From positions 1,302,001 through 1,366,000 of the forward strand of contig NZ_JABWRY020000001.1 in assembly GCF_014269205.2 (NCBI RefSeq): a DNA stretch of 64,000 nt, in the 5' to 3' direction. Positions 8,380-17,114 of this stretch are shown here, in pieces. The notes under the pieces were generated by a model, which was given only the letters and a program-made list of their open reading frames with translations, did not search any database and was not told the DNA's origin. The position numbers and the translations under genes are program-made. The stretch comes from Pseudomonas kermanshahensis (GTDB taxonomy: Bacteria > Pseudomonadota > Gammaproteobacteria > Pseudomonadales > Pseudomonadaceae). Numbering within the stretch: the first letter of the stretch is position 1; each line of letters opens with the position of its first letter.

Positions 8380-9276
8380 ATGGACAGTTCATTGCGCCGT
8401 GGCTCGCTGGAAATGGTCGCTGCCATGCTGATTTCCGGGACTATCGGCTGGTTCGTGCTGGTGTCGGGCCAGCCAGTACTCGACGTGGTGTTCTGGCGGT
8501 GCGTGTTCGGTACGGGCACGTTGCTGGTGATCTGCGCGGCCTTGGGCTTTCTCAAACCGGGTGTGATCGGCCGCACGGCGTTTCTGCTGGCGATTGCTAG
8601 CGGTGTGGCCATCGTCGGCAACTGGGTGTTGCTGTTTGCCTCTTATTCACGCGCTTCGATCGCCATCGGCACCGCCGTTTACAACGTCCAACCGTTCATG
8701 CTGGTGGGCCTGGCGGCTGTGTTTCTGGGCGAAAAGATCACCTTGCCCAAGGTCACCTGGTTGAGCGTTGCCTTCCTGGGCATGCTGGCTATCGTCAGCG
8801 CCCACGGTGCGGGGCAGGGCAGTGGCGAGGATTACCTGCTGGGTATTGGCCTGGCGCTGGGCGCGGCGTTTTTGTATGCAATCGCTGCGTTGATCATCAA
8901 GCGCCTTAAAGGTACGCCACCGCACCTGATTGCATTGATCCAGGTTGCCACCGGCGTGCTGCTGCTGGCACCGTGGGTCAAGCTGGGTGGGTTGCCGGGT
9001 GAGACTTCGGCGCTGGCCAGCCTGGTGACCCTCGGCATCGTTCATACCGGTGTGATGTATGTGTTGCTGTACAGCGCTATTCAGCGCTTGCCTACCGCAC
9101 TGACTGGCGCGCTGTCGTTCGTTTACCCGATTGCGGCAATTCTTGTCGACTGGGTGGCCTTTGGGCACCGGCTGGCACCGTTGCAATGGCTGGGCGTGGC
9201 ACTGATTCTGCTGGCAGCGGCGGGGATGCAGCAGGGATGGTGGTTTAGTTCTGCGCGGGTTGCAGCCAAACATTGA
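8380..9276 (+). CDS. EamA-family (DMT) transporter
   Basis: This is a 298-residue ten-helix transporter with two EamA repeats; the second ends in ALTGALSFVYPIAAILVDWVAFG, a typical helix-9 signature. It probably exports small metabolites, possibly amino acids, across the inner membrane. GGAGGT lies just ahead of the ATG, giving a strong start. It is divergent from the Lrp regulator, an arrangement typical of Lrp-controlled exporters such as those for branched-chain or aromatic amino acids. The last codons run close to a paired REP element that may end the transcript. Confidence 0.87.
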   Translation: MDSSLRRGSLEMVAAMLISGTIGWFVLVSGQPVLDVVFWRCVFGTGTLLVICAALGFLKPGVIGRTAFLLAIASGVAIVGNWVLLFASYSRASIAIGTAVYNVQPFMLVGLAAVFLGEKITLPKVTWLSVAFLGMLAIVSAHGAGQGSGEDYLLGIGLALGAAFLYAIAALIIKRLKGTPPHLIALIQVATGVLLLAPWVKLGGLPGETSALASLVTLGIVHTGVMYVLLYSAIQRLPTALTGALSFVYPIAAILVDWVAFGHRLAPLQWLGVALILLAAAGMQQGWWFSSARVAAKH

Positions 9277-9282
9277 GGTGAC

Positions 9283-9388
9283 CTTGCGGGCCTCTTCGCG
9301 GGTAACCCGCTCCCACAGGTATCGTGCTGTCCTTCGAAGCGGTGCAGTACGGGTGGGAGCGGGTTTACCCGCGAAGAGGCCCGCAAGG
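9283..9388. repeat. Paired REP element
   Basis: Two inverted REP units, cttgcgggcctcttcgcggg and its complement ending in cccgcgaagaggcccgcaag, bracket a short spacer. The right unit ends 34 bp before the methyltransferase start. Confidence 0.8.
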
Positions 9389-9422
9389 GTAGAATGCCGC
9401 TTTTTCCAGCTTGCGACCCGCC

Positions 9423-10349
9423 ATGACCTCGCCGATCCAGACCCTTGAGCAACACCTGCTCGCCGCCCTCGACCCCGCCCCACAGGAAACCCGTCGCCTG
9501 TTCCACGGCCGTGGCCGCTGCTGGCCGGGCCTTGAGCAGGTGACGGTGGACTGGCTGCAAGGCGTGCTGTCGGTGGCGCTGTTCCGTGAGCCGCCTGAAG
9601 GCCAATTGGAAGAGTTGGAGGCCATGCTGCGTAACCTCGCCCAGCGCCCGCAATGGCATGGCCAGGCCATCCTCATCCAGCATCGCTACCTGCCGGACAG
9701 CCCCGGCCAATGGCTGTGGGGCGAGCCGTGCCAGCAGCGGGAGGTCGTCGAGGACGGCCTGACTTACCTGCTGGACCTGGGCGTACGTCAGAACAATGGC
9801 CTGTTCCTGGACATGCGCTATGGCCGACGCTGGGTACGCGAACAGGCAGCAGGCAAGCGGGTGCTCAACCTGTTTGCCTATACCTGCGGTTTCTCGGTAG
9901 CGGCCATTGCGGGTGGGGCGGAGCAGGTAGTGAACCTGGACATGGCCAAGTCGGCGTTGTCCCGTGGGCGAGACAACCACCGGCTCAATGGCCACGATGC
10001 GTCACGGGTGGCGTACTTGGGGCATGAGCTGTTCAAGTCCTGGGGCAAGGTGCGCAAGTACGGGCCCTATGACTTGATCATCATCGACCCGCCCACCTTC
10101 CAGAAGGGCAGCTTTGTGCTGACCCAGGATTACGCGAAGATTCTGCGGCGGTTGCCGGAGCTGCTGAGTGAGGGCGGGACCGTGCTGGCCTGTGTGAACG
10201 ACCCGGGGATCGGGCCAGAGTTTTTGATCGAAGGCATGGCCGAGCAGGCGCCGGCGTTGGCTTTTGTCGAGCGACTGGAGAACCCGCCGGAGTTTCCTGA
10301 TGCGGATCCGGCTGGGGGCCTTAAAGCCTTGGTATTCCGGCAGGTTTGA
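9423..10349 (+). CDS. Class I SAM-dependent methyltransferase, RlmI/RlmK-like
   Basis: This is a 308-residue Rossmann-fold methyltransferase resembling the catalytic part of 23S rRNA cytosine/guanine methyltransferases. The SAM-binding motif I is KRVLNLFAYTCGFSVAAIAGG (about residues 145-165), the acidic loop NLDMAKSALSRGR follows, and motif IV is IIIDPPTFQKGSF. A Pro after Asp in DPPT suggests a nucleic-acid base target. No PUA domain is seen at the N-terminus, unlike RlmI. The ATG at 9423 is preferred over a TTG four codons earlier because the latter has no ribosome site. It stands alone between two REP elements. Confidence 0.85.
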   Translation: MTSPIQTLEQHLLAALDPAPQETRRLFHGRGRCWPGLEQVTVDWLQGVLSVALFREPPEGQLEELEAMLRNLAQRPQWHGQAILIQHRYLPDSPGQWLWGEPCQQREVVEDGLTYLLDLGVRQNNGLFLDMRYGRRWVREQAAGKRVLNLFAYTCGFSVAAIAGGAEQVVNLDMAKSALSRGRDNHRLNGHDASRVAYLGHELFKSWGKVRKYGPYDLIIIDPPTFQKGSFVLTQDYAKILRRLPELLSEGGTVLACVNDPGIGPEFLIEGMAEQAPALAFVERLENPPEFPDADPAGGLKALVFRQV

Positions 10350-10362
10350 GGCTTGCTTTGCT

Positions 10363-10395
10363 GGCCCCTTCGCGGGCAAGCCCGCGAAAGGGCCG
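10363..10395. terminator. REP hairpin between convergent genes
   Basis: GGCCCCTTCGCGGGC and GCCCGCGAAAGGGCC form a long stem around AA. There is no T-run, but the position between the tail ends of two convergent genes makes a transcript-end or mRNA-protecting role likely. Confidence 0.6.
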
Positions 10396-10407
10396 GTGAA
10401 GCCTGCA

Positions 10408-12432
10408 TCACGCTGAAACTCCACGCATAGGCAGCGGATACACCTGGGCAAAGCTCACCTGCTCCGTCTGGTCCACCCGCTTCTTCAGCCGCTCGTTGAA
10501 CGCGCGGCTCACCGCATACTGCCCACCGGAAATGGTGCGGAACTGCGCCGTCAGCACAAACCCGTTCAAGTCCATGCGGTCGACCCCGAATACCTGCAAC
10601 GGCCCCTGCAGGTTGATGCGCAGCAGCGGGTCGTCGCTGATTGACTGCCCCACCTCATGGATCAGCGCCAGCGACTGGTCCACATCGCTGTCGTAGGTGA
10701 ATTGCACCGAGAAAAACGCATAGGCGAACTGCCGCGACTGGTTGGTGACCGCCTTGATCTGGCCAAACGGCACCGAGTGCACAAACCCCTTGCCGTCGCG
10801 CAGGCGCAGGGTACGGATGGTCAGGCTTTCGACAGTGCCGGCGTGGCCAGAGTCGAGCACCACCCAGTCGCCGATCGAGATGGTGTCTTCGATCAGGATG
10901 AACAGCCCGGTGATCACGTCCTGCACCAGTTGCTGCGAGCCAAAGCCGATGGCCAGGCCGATCACCCCGGCACCGGCCAGCAGCGGCGCGACGTTGATGC
11001 CCAGGTTGGCCATGGTGGTGATGGTGCAGATGACGATCAGCACCACTTTGATGGCATTGCGCAGCATGGGCAGGATGGTCCGCACCCGCGTGCTCGGCTG
11101 GCGCGCGGTACGGCGCCCGGGCGCTGGTTTGAGTGCTTCCTGGATAGCGGTGTCGAGCACCACCCAGAGCAGCCAGGTGACCAGCAGGATCAGGCCGATG
11201 CTCGACAGCGAATTGCTGATGGCCTGGCCCAGGCGGTTGCTCAGGGCGAAGCCGATGACCGAGACGCCCCAGATACGCCCCAGCAGTTCGATGAAGGCCA
11301 CCGCCATGGCAATGCGCAGCAGCGCGTGGGCCAGGCTGCGCAGCAGTTCCTTGTAAGGCCGTACCCGTTGCCCAGCATCGGCTTCGCGGGGCGCCAACAG
11401 GTGTTGCAGCAAAGTACTGAGAAACACCGTGGACACCAGCAGCACCGTGGTCAGCAAGGCTTTTTGCAGCGCCTTCTGGCTTTCTTCGCCAGCGCCGATC
11501 AGGTGAATGGCCGAGACCAGAATCATCAGCAGGATCGGCAAATACCACACTACCGAGAAGATGCGCAGGGTTTCCTGCACCGCCCGGTGTTGCAGGCGGT
11601 CCTTGAAGGCGCGGTTGCGGATCAGGTGAGCAACCGGGCGGCGCAGGCGAATCACCAGGCTGGCAAAGATGACCGTGGCGGTGAGGCCGGTGAGTACCGC
11701 GATGCTGGCGGTGATGTTGCCGCCTAACTGGCGGGCGATCTGCGGGCTGGTCAGCGCATCGCTCCAGGCGGCCAGGAAGCCGATCAGGAACAGCGGACGC
11801 GGTGCCAGGCGTTTGATCACTGCCACGGCCGAACGTTTGTGGCCCGCGTCGAACAGGGTGACCAGGCACAGGATGATCGAGGTAGAGAACAGGCCGCTGC
11901 TGGTGGCGTACGCCAGGCTCAGGCCCAGGGCGCGGGCGATCGATGGGTCGAGAAAGCGGCTGACATACAAGGTCAGCGGCAAGCTGGTCAGGGCGGGAAG
12001 CGTATAGGGCAGCAGGTAGCCGAGCAGGCTGCTGGCACGTGGGCGTTCGCGCAACCATGCCGTGCGGGCGCTGCGCGTGGCGCCCCAGCGGCCAAGGGTG
12101 GTGAGCGCTGCGAAGGCCGCGGCCCAAGTGAATGTCAGCAGGATGAAGTTACCTGCCAGGGTGAGCGAGTCACTGGCCGAATGGCGATCGACCAGGCGTT
12201 CCACTTCCTTGGCTGCACGGTCAGTGCGCAGGCGCCAGGCGTCGACCAAGTGGGCATCCAGGTCAAGCTCCTGGGCGGCACTGTCCAGGCCGTCGGCCAA
12301 GGCACCGAGCAGGCCGCCCTGAAGTACCGGCTCCGGTTCGGCAGGTTGTGCGTCGGTGGGGGCGGGGTCGGCCGCCAGCAGGTGGGTGCTCAGCAGGCAG
12401 CCGAGCAGCAGGGTGGTGAGGTAGCGCAGCAC
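10408..12432 (-). CDS. Mechanosensitive ion channel, MscS family (YbiO-like)
   Basis: This is a 674-residue MscS-type channel with an extended N-terminal part. A signal peptide (first ~20 residues, ending LLAADPAPT) precedes a short periplasmic segment and then many transmembrane helices. The pore helix with Gly/Ala packing is APLLAGAGVIGLAIGFGSQQLVQD, and the beta domain follows (GDWVVLDSGHAGTVESLTIRTL). It relieves turgor during osmotic downshock. The start is a GTG at 12432 with AAGGAG 7 nt upstream. Length and layout resemble E. coli YbiO rather than small MscS. It has no clear operon partner. Confidence 0.9.
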   Translation of the reverse strand: MLRYLTTLLLGCLLSTHLLAADPAPTDAQPAEPEPVLQGGLLGALADGLDSAAQELDLDAHLVDAWRLRTDRAAKEVERLVDRHSASDSLTLAGNFILLTFTWAAAFAALTTLGRWGATRSARTAWLRERPRASSLLGYLLPYTLPALTSLPLTLYVSRFLDPSIARALGLSLAYATSSGLFSTSIILCLVTLFDAGHKRSAVAVIKRLAPRPLFLIGFLAAWSDALTSPQIARQLGGNITASIAVLTGLTATVIFASLVIRLRRPVAHLIRNRAFKDRLQHRAVQETLRIFSVVWYLPILLMILVSAIHLIGAGEESQKALQKALLTTVLLVSTVFLSTLLQHLLAPREADAGQRVRPYKELLRSLAHALLRIAMAVAFIELLGRIWGVSVIGFALSNRLGQAISNSLSSIGLILLVTWLLWVVLDTAIQEALKPAPGRRTARQPSTRVRTILPMLRNAIKVVLIVICTITTMANLGINVAPLLAGAGVIGLAIGFGSQQLVQDVITGLFILIEDTISIGDWVVLDSGHAGTVESLTIRTLRLRDGKGFVHSVPFGQIKAVTNQSRQFAYAFFSVQFTYDSDVDQSLALIHEVGQSISDDPLLRINLQGPLQVFGVDRMDLNGFVLTAQFRTISGGQYAVSRAFNERLKKRVDQTEQVSFAQVYPLPMRGVSA

Positions 12433-12525
12433 TGGAGTACTCCTTGGGCCGGGATGAGCGGGGCAGGGTTACTCCAGAAACTGAGCCGTTCAGCGGTGCG
12501 AAAGTTCGATGTGCGTGTGCTGGGG

Positions 12526-13728
12526 TCAGCGATTGCCTTGCAGCGAGCCCGTCAGCCCATGGGTGAGCGTTTCCCAGCGCAGGTGAAACGCGCCCACTTG
12601 TGGGCGTTTTTTTGCCAGAAATGTTTGCGTCTCGGGCAGGTTGACCCCTTTGCGCAGTGCGTAATGGTTGTAGGCAATTTCGAAGGTGCCGCTGATGTTC
12701 TCGCGGATAGGCCCTTCGCAGAGCGGCTGCGGGATGTGGCCATTCATCTGCGCGCTATGCAGTTCCAGCGCTGCGACGATGCGTTGCTGCTCTTTGCTAT
12801 ACAAATCGACGCCCTGCAGCCTGGCGGTTTCTGCGACATTGATGATGGCTGCCAAGCCCATTGAAGTGTGGGCGAGGTCACGGCAGGTTTCTTGGCTAAG
12901 GCCCTTCACGTAGTGGGTGGGAAAGTGCCAGTGGGCCTTGATGCGATCGTCATCGAGCCTGCACCACGGTGCATTGGGCGGCCTGTTATCGTTTTGCTCG
13001 TCATAAATATAAGCAGGTACGAGTTGATGCCAACGCCCGATGGCTTCGTCGAATAACGCGCGGTCATCCGTGACGATACCGATATTGGCCATTGCCTCAA
13101 TCGCGGTGGCATGCCAGTTCTTGTTATGGCACAGCGAGCCAGAGATGAACATCTGCCTGATAGTGGGGAGGTGCTGCTCTGTGAGCATTTTCTTAACCTT
13201 CGCCCGTTCATCCGGCAACCAACCGGTGTAGCCTTCATCGACGATTTCAAGGCCCCGGGTAAAGAGTGCGGCGGTCCAGGCAGCTTGCAATGGGCCATTA
13301 CTTGCCTGATGTCCGCCCGTCAGCGTCGTTGCCCACGCCAGCAGAATGCTTCTGACGTTCGCGGCATATTGAGGATTACCGGTATACGACCACAGCAACG
13401 CCTGTGTGTACGTCGCCGCTGCGTCATCCATTTCTTCAAAGCAGCCAACGCGTGGGTTAGTGGAGCCCGAGCCGCATTCAACCTTGGCGAAGGGGGTGGC
13501 CTTGTAGTCCTCAGCGGCCCATTTACTGTGCTTGGCTTGCGCAAAGGCATCCTTCCAAGGCTGCGTGTCTAATCGGGCTTTGACGAGATTCAAAAGTGCG
13601 GTGTCAACCAGGATGCCAGGGTGGTTCAGTGGCAGACCGACAGTCGGCGAAAGGCTTTGGGAGTTTGCAGAATTGGCCGTGCTGAGGCCTGCAAGGGTGA
13701 GGGCGGAGATTAAAAGGAATTTACGCAT
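12526..13728 (-). CDS. Alginate-lyase-family secreted protein
   Basis: This is a 400-residue protein with a clear signal peptide (MRKFLLISALTLAGLSTANS), so it is exported to the periplasm or beyond. The body looks alpha-helical and matches the alginate lyase superfamily (AlgL-type alpha/alpha toroid); LCHNKNWHATAIEAMANIG resembles the NNH...W active-site helix, and GHIPQPLCEGPIRENISGTFEIAYNHY carries the late His/Tyr region. It would cleave uronic-acid polysaccharides by beta-elimination, but the substrate is unproven. It is not near alginate biosynthesis genes, so a role in polysaccharide use rather than alginate export is possible. G+C content seems lower than in its neighbours. Confidence 0.75.
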   Translation of the reverse strand: MRKFLLISALTLAGLSTANSANSQSLSPTVGLPLNHPGILVDTALLNLVKARLDTQPWKDAFAQAKHSKWAAEDYKATPFAKVECGSGSTNPRVGCFEEMDDAAATYTQALLWSYTGNPQYAANVRSILLAWATTLTGGHQASNGPLQAAWTAALFTRGLEIVDEGYTGWLPDERAKVKKMLTEQHLPTIRQMFISGSLCHNKNWHATAIEAMANIGIVTDDRALFDEAIGRWHQLVPAYIYDEQNDNRPPNAPWCRLDDDRIKAHWHFPTHYVKGLSQETCRDLAHTSMGLAAIINVAETARLQGVDLYSKEQQRIVAALELHSAQMNGHIPQPLCEGPIRENISGTFEIAYNHYALRKGVNLPETQTFLAKKRPQVGAFHLRWETLTHGLTGSLQGNR

Positions 13729-13831
13729 GGTGAGTGCCTCATTGAGTCATGAGGCCCATGCTGCCAAGTTTCTGAAGTACGGCTACTGCTAGAACTATCA
13801 GTAGCCGTACGGCGAGGACTGTGTTTGTAAG

Positions 13832-14830
13832 TTACTGCCCGCTGTAGATCTGGTCGAACACACCACCGTCGTTGAAGTGGGTCTTTTGCACGGTACGCCA
13901 GTCACCAAAGGTTTTTTCCACCGACAGGAAGTCGACTTTCGGGAAACGGTCGGTGTACTTGGCCAACACCGCCGGATCACGTGGGCGCAGGTAGTTGTTG
14001 GCGGCGATTTCCTGTGCCGCTGGCGACCACAGGTACTTCAGGTATTCCTCGGCCACGGCCTGGGTACCTTTTTTCGCCACCACCTTGTCGACCACGCTTA
14101 CCGGTGGCTCAGCTTCGGCGGACACACTTGGGTAGACCACTTCGAACTGGTCGCGGCCGAATTCGCGGGCGATCATTTCGGCTTCGTTTTCGAAGGTCAC
14201 CAGCACGTCGCCGATCTGGTTGGTCATGAAGGTGGTGGTTGCGGCGCGGCCACCGGTATCCAGCACGGGCGCCTGTTTGAACAGCTTGCCGACGAAGTCG
14301 CGGGCCTTGGTCTCGTCACCGCCTTGCTTGAGCACATAGCCCCACGCCGAGAGGTAGGTGTAACGGCCGTTACCCGAGGTTTTCGGGTTGGGCACGATCA
14401 CTTGCACGCCATCCTTGAGCAGGTCGGGCCAGTCTTTCAGTGCCTTGGGGTTGCCTTTGCGCACGATGAACACGGTGGCCGAGGTGAACGGCGCGCTGTT
14501 GTTCGGCAGGCGGGTGACCCAGTTGTCTGGCACCAACTTGCCGTTGTCGACCAGGGCGTTGATGTCGGTGGCCATGTTCATGGTGATGACATCGGCCGGC
14601 AGGCCGTCGATCACCGCGCGCGCTTGCTTGCTCGAGCCGCCGAAGGACATCTGCACATTGACCTTCTCGTTGTGCTCGGCTTCCCAGTGTTTCTGGAAGG
14701 CCGGGTTGTAGTCCTTGTAGAAGTCGCGCATCACGTCGTAGGAGACGTTGAGCAGGGTCGGGGCGGCTTGGGCGAGGTTGCCGAGGGCCAGGCCTGCGAC
14801 GAGCAGCGAGGCGGTGAAGAGTTTTTTCAC
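13832..14830 (-). CDS. sbp: Sulfate/thiosulfate ABC transporter binding protein
   Basis: This is a 332-residue periplasmic binding protein closely resembling E. coli Sbp. It has a signal peptide cleaved near AQAAP, then LLNVSYDVMRDFYKDYNPAF, the GGSSKQA sulfate-contact segment, RLPNNSAPFTSATVFIVRKG and AEPPVSVVDKVV. It captures sulfate for CysTWA-type import. The membrane and ATPase subunits are not in this window, so it must work with a transporter encoded elsewhere. The ATG at 14830 opens the signal peptide. Sulfur-limitation control is expected from the family but no CysB site can be assigned by eye. Confidence 0.92.
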   Translation of the reverse strand: MKKLFTASLLVAGLALGNLAQAAPTLLNVSYDVMRDFYKDYNPAFQKHWEAEHNEKVNVQMSFGGSSKQARAVIDGLPADVITMNMATDINALVDNGKLVPDNWVTRLPNNSAPFTSATVFIVRKGNPKALKDWPDLLKDGVQVIVPNPKTSGNGRYTYLSAWGYVLKQGGDETKARDFVGKLFKQAPVLDTGGRAATTTFMTNQIGDVLVTFENEAEMIAREFGRDQFEVVYPSVSAEAEPPVSVVDKVVAKKGTQAVAEEYLKYLWSPAAQEIAANNYLRPRDPAVLAKYTDRFPKVDFLSVEKTFGDWRTVQKTHFNDGGVFDQIYSGQ

Positions 14831-14998
14831 TGGGAGCGTTCCTTGTTCTGACTCAAAGGTTGGCGATTAGCCGTCGACTATAGCGGGTGACTGACAGACG
14901 GATAAAGAACAAAAAACGCTTTGTTTATGCTGTGAAGTTAGGGCAGCTGACCAATGCTCAATAGGTTTTCGTTTATGACGGGCCAAGGACATGAGTCA

Positions 14999-15016
14999 AC
15001 TGTCAAATGTGACAGT
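14999..15016 (+). promoter_or_regulatory. Rhs-associated hairpin 1
   Basis: ACTGTCA-AATG-TGACAGT is a perfect 7 bp stem with a 4 nt loop, ending 58 nt before the ATG at 15075. Hairpins of the same design precede the other three Rhs genes here. Confidence 0.6.
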
Positions 15017-15074
15017 GGCAAGGCCTCCACGAAGTAAGTTTAACTGCGTGAAAATACAAGATGAGCATGTCGCT

Positions 15075-16091
15075 ATGTCCTCCAGTCAGAAGCCGTTGAA
15101 AGAGCGTAACCGATCACGTTTCTTTGGTCAGGGAGATCGACTTTGCAGTGTGTTGATCGACGGTGACCATCATCGATTGATGAGTGGGAATGCACTGCTC
15201 ATCGCTCGGCTGGTAACGTGCTCCCCCCCGATGTTGTTGCGCACGAATCACGCAGGGACTGTGACGGGAACACAGGGTAGGGAGGGCGACAAACATCTTT
15301 CCTATACCTCTTACGGTTTCAGAGCACCGTTCGGGCAGGGAGCGCTTCCAGGACTCAATGGTGAGTACCTGGATCCAATGACTGGCTGTTACCCACTGGG
15401 GCGCGGGAGGCGATTTTTTAGCCCAGCCTTGATGCGCTTTCTGTCATCGGATGTGCTGAGCCCGTTTCATGCTGGTGGGTTGAATGGATACAGCTATTGT
15501 GGGGGGGATCCTGTCAATAAGCACGATCCCTCCGGTCACAACGGCGTAATACTGAAAAACTTTCCAGGTATTTCCGAGTTCTTGACGGGGGATCCAAATC
15601 GACGAGTCACGGGCGCACTCTTCAACCCGGACACAAAAAAACTGACAGATTTTCGCGTCAAGATGGTTAATGGTGAGGCGCAAATCCGCTTGACTGACTT
15701 CGACTATAGCGATCGAACAATGTATGTCAGTGCGGATAGGACAGTATTCATTGATGAGCGTTTCAGTTATCAAGGCTCCTCCGATATCGACCTGATGCCC
15801 CTCGTGAAAACTCACCAACGGGATATGTTAGAGAAAGGTTTTGAGCTCAAGACGGTCAATCCTCGCAAAGCAGTTATGACTGAACATGGTCTTGTGGTGC
15901 AATCCCACGACATTTACTTGAGTGAACGAGGAGCTGTTGAAACGTCGCAAGCGCCGATTCATCCGCAGCTACCCGCCTCTGGCTCGTCGCAAGCGCCGAT
16001 TCATCCGCAGGTACCCGCCTCTGGCTCGTCGCGTGAGCCGCAGATGAGTTTTCTAGTGCGCCTCCGAGACAAATTACGGCGAAAAAAGTGA
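15075..16091 (+). CDS. Orphan Rhs-core protein 1
   Basis: This is a 338-residue protein holding one Rhs-repeat-associated core (YTSYGFRAPFGQG, LNGEYLDPMTGCYPLGRG, SPALMRFLSSDVLSPF, GGDPVNKHDPSGH, about residues 77-153) and a unique C-terminal part. It lacks the YD-repeat shell, the signal peptide and the T6SS parts of full Rhs toxins. The tail (from NGVILKNFPG) has no domain I recognise and ends in two 14-residue repeats and a basic stretch. An in-frame ATG at 14991 exists, but its AAGGA is only 1 nt away and the conserved hairpin lies downstream of it, so I prefer 15075. No immunity gene follows; the next gene is the K+ channel on the other strand. Confidence 0.75.
   Translation: MSSSQKPLKERNRSRFFGQGDRLCSVLIDGDHHRLMSGNALLIARLVTCSPPMLLRTNHAGTVTGTQGREGDKHLSYTSYGFRAPFGQGALPGLNGEYLDPMTGCYPLGRGRRFFSPALMRFLSSDVLSPFHAGGLNGYSYCGGDPVNKHDPSGHNGVILKNFPGISEFLTGDPNRRVTGALFNPDTKKLTDFRVKMVNGEAQIRLTDFDYSDRTMYVSADRTVFIDERFSYQGSSDIDLMPLVKTHQRDMLEKGFELKTVNPRKAVMTEHGLVVQSHDIYLSERGAVETSQAPIHPQLPASGSSQAPIHPQVPASGSSREPQMSFLVRLRDKLRRKK
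15943..16026 (+). repeat. Tandem 42 bp repeat inside Rhs 1
   Basis: Two near-identical 42 bp units (15943-15984 and 15985-16026) encode SQAPIHPQLPASGS and SQAPIHPQVPASGS; the start of a third unit follows. The period of 14 codons keeps the frame. Confidence 0.85.
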
Positions 16092-16148
16092 ACTCAATGG
16101 TCATGGCCGCTTGAGCGAAGTGACTTGCCGCCCTTCGTCACCTAGAGC

Positions 16149-16970
16149 TCATTGCTTTGGAAACAACGCATTGCCACACCGCGAACAGAAGGCGGCGCTG
16201 TGTTCGTGGGATCTCTTACTGCATGTCGGGCAATCATGCTGCAGCTGTTCCCCCCGCATCGCATTGGCCAACTCTGCCGTGAAGATCCCGGTCGGCACCG
16301 CAATGATCGAATAACCGGTGATCATCACCAGTGACGACAGCACCTGCCCCAGCGGCGTCTTCGGCACGATATCGCCAAAGCCCACCGTGGTCAGGGTGAC
16401 AATGGCCCAATAGATGCCTTTGGGAATGCTGGTAAAGCCGTGCTCCGGCCCTTCGATCACGTACATCAAGGTGCCGAACACGGTCACCAGGGTCGAGACA
16501 GTGACCAGGAACACGATGATCTTCTGCTTGCTGCCCCGCAGCGCGGCCATCAGGTAGTTGGCCTGCTTAAGGTACTGGCCAAGCTTGAGCACGCGGAAGA
16601 TCCGCAGCATGCGGATGACCCGGATGATCAGCAGGTATTGCGCGTCGCTGTAATAGAGGGCGATGACCCCGGGGACGATCGCCAGCAGGTCGACCAGGCC
16701 GTAGAAGCTGAAGGCGTAGCGCAGGGGCTTGGGCGAGCAGTACAGGCGCGTGAGGTATTCGGCCAGGAAGATCGCGGTGAAGCCCCACTCGATGGCAGCG
16801 AGCAGGCCGGCGTAGCCTTGGTGTATTTCGTCGATGCTGTCGAGGATGACGGTGACCAAGCTGGCCAGGATGATCAGCAGCAGGATCTTGTCGAAGCGGC
16901 GGCCGGCTACGGTGTCGGTCTGGAAGACGATGACGAAGAGCCGCTCGCGTATTGATTGCGGGGTTTGCAT
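16149..16970 (-). CDS. Voltage-gated K+ channel with C-terminal zinc ribbon
   Basis: This is a 273-residue six-helix ion channel of the inner membrane. The S4 voltage sensor carries regularly spaced arginines (RVIRMLRIFRVLKL, about 117-130), and the selectivity filter is TVGFGD (195-200) between S5 and S6, so K+ is the expected ion. After S6 the cytoplasmic tail contains two CxxC pairs (CPTC at 247-250 and CSRC at 262-265) that look like a small zinc ribbon. It is flanked on both sides by orphan Rhs genes on the opposite strand. Start by the ATG at 16970. Confidence 0.9.
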   Translation of the reverse strand: MQTPQSIRERLFVIVFQTDTVAGRRFDKILLLIILASLVTVILDSIDEIHQGYAGLLAAIEWGFTAIFLAEYLTRLYCSPKPLRYAFSFYGLVDLLAIVPGVIALYYSDAQYLLIIRVIRMLRIFRVLKLGQYLKQANYLMAALRGSKQKIIVFLVTVSTLVTVFGTLMYVIEGPEHGFTSIPKGIYWAIVTLTTVGFGDIVPKTPLGQVLSSLVMITGYSIIAVPTGIFTAELANAMRGEQLQHDCPTCSKRSHEHSAAFCSRCGNALFPKQ

Positions 16971-17035
16971 GGCTTGTGATCCGGATACGTAAGCAACAAG
17001 CCTAAAAGGTCAGTGTCCGAGGCTGCAACAGGCTG

Positions 17036-17055
17036 AACTGGCAAAAATGCCAGTT
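17036..17055 (+). promoter_or_regulatory. Rhs-associated hairpin 2
   Basis: AACTGGCA-AAAA-TGCCAGTT is a perfect 8 bp stem with a 4 nt loop, ending 59 nt before the ATG at 17115. Same design as the hairpins at 14999, 35898 and 38079. Confidence 0.65.
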
Positions 17056-17114
17056 TCAGGGATGTGAGTGTTGGCCGCAGAATGGCGTCAGGCATGGGCG
17101 AGTGTGAGACGGTC

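Noticed and set aside
12591..12613. CGCCCAC-TT-GTGGGCG followed by seven T looks like an intrinsic terminator
   Set aside because: It reads on the plus strand inside the minus-strand lyase gene, and no plus-strand gene precedes it. The bases encode ordinary lyase residues.
14848..14863. CTGACTCAAAGGTTGG before sbp shares 13 bases with the xdhA operator
   Set aside because: Only one half of the palindrome is present (GTTG in place of GTCA), and sulfate binding has no link to the purine genes.
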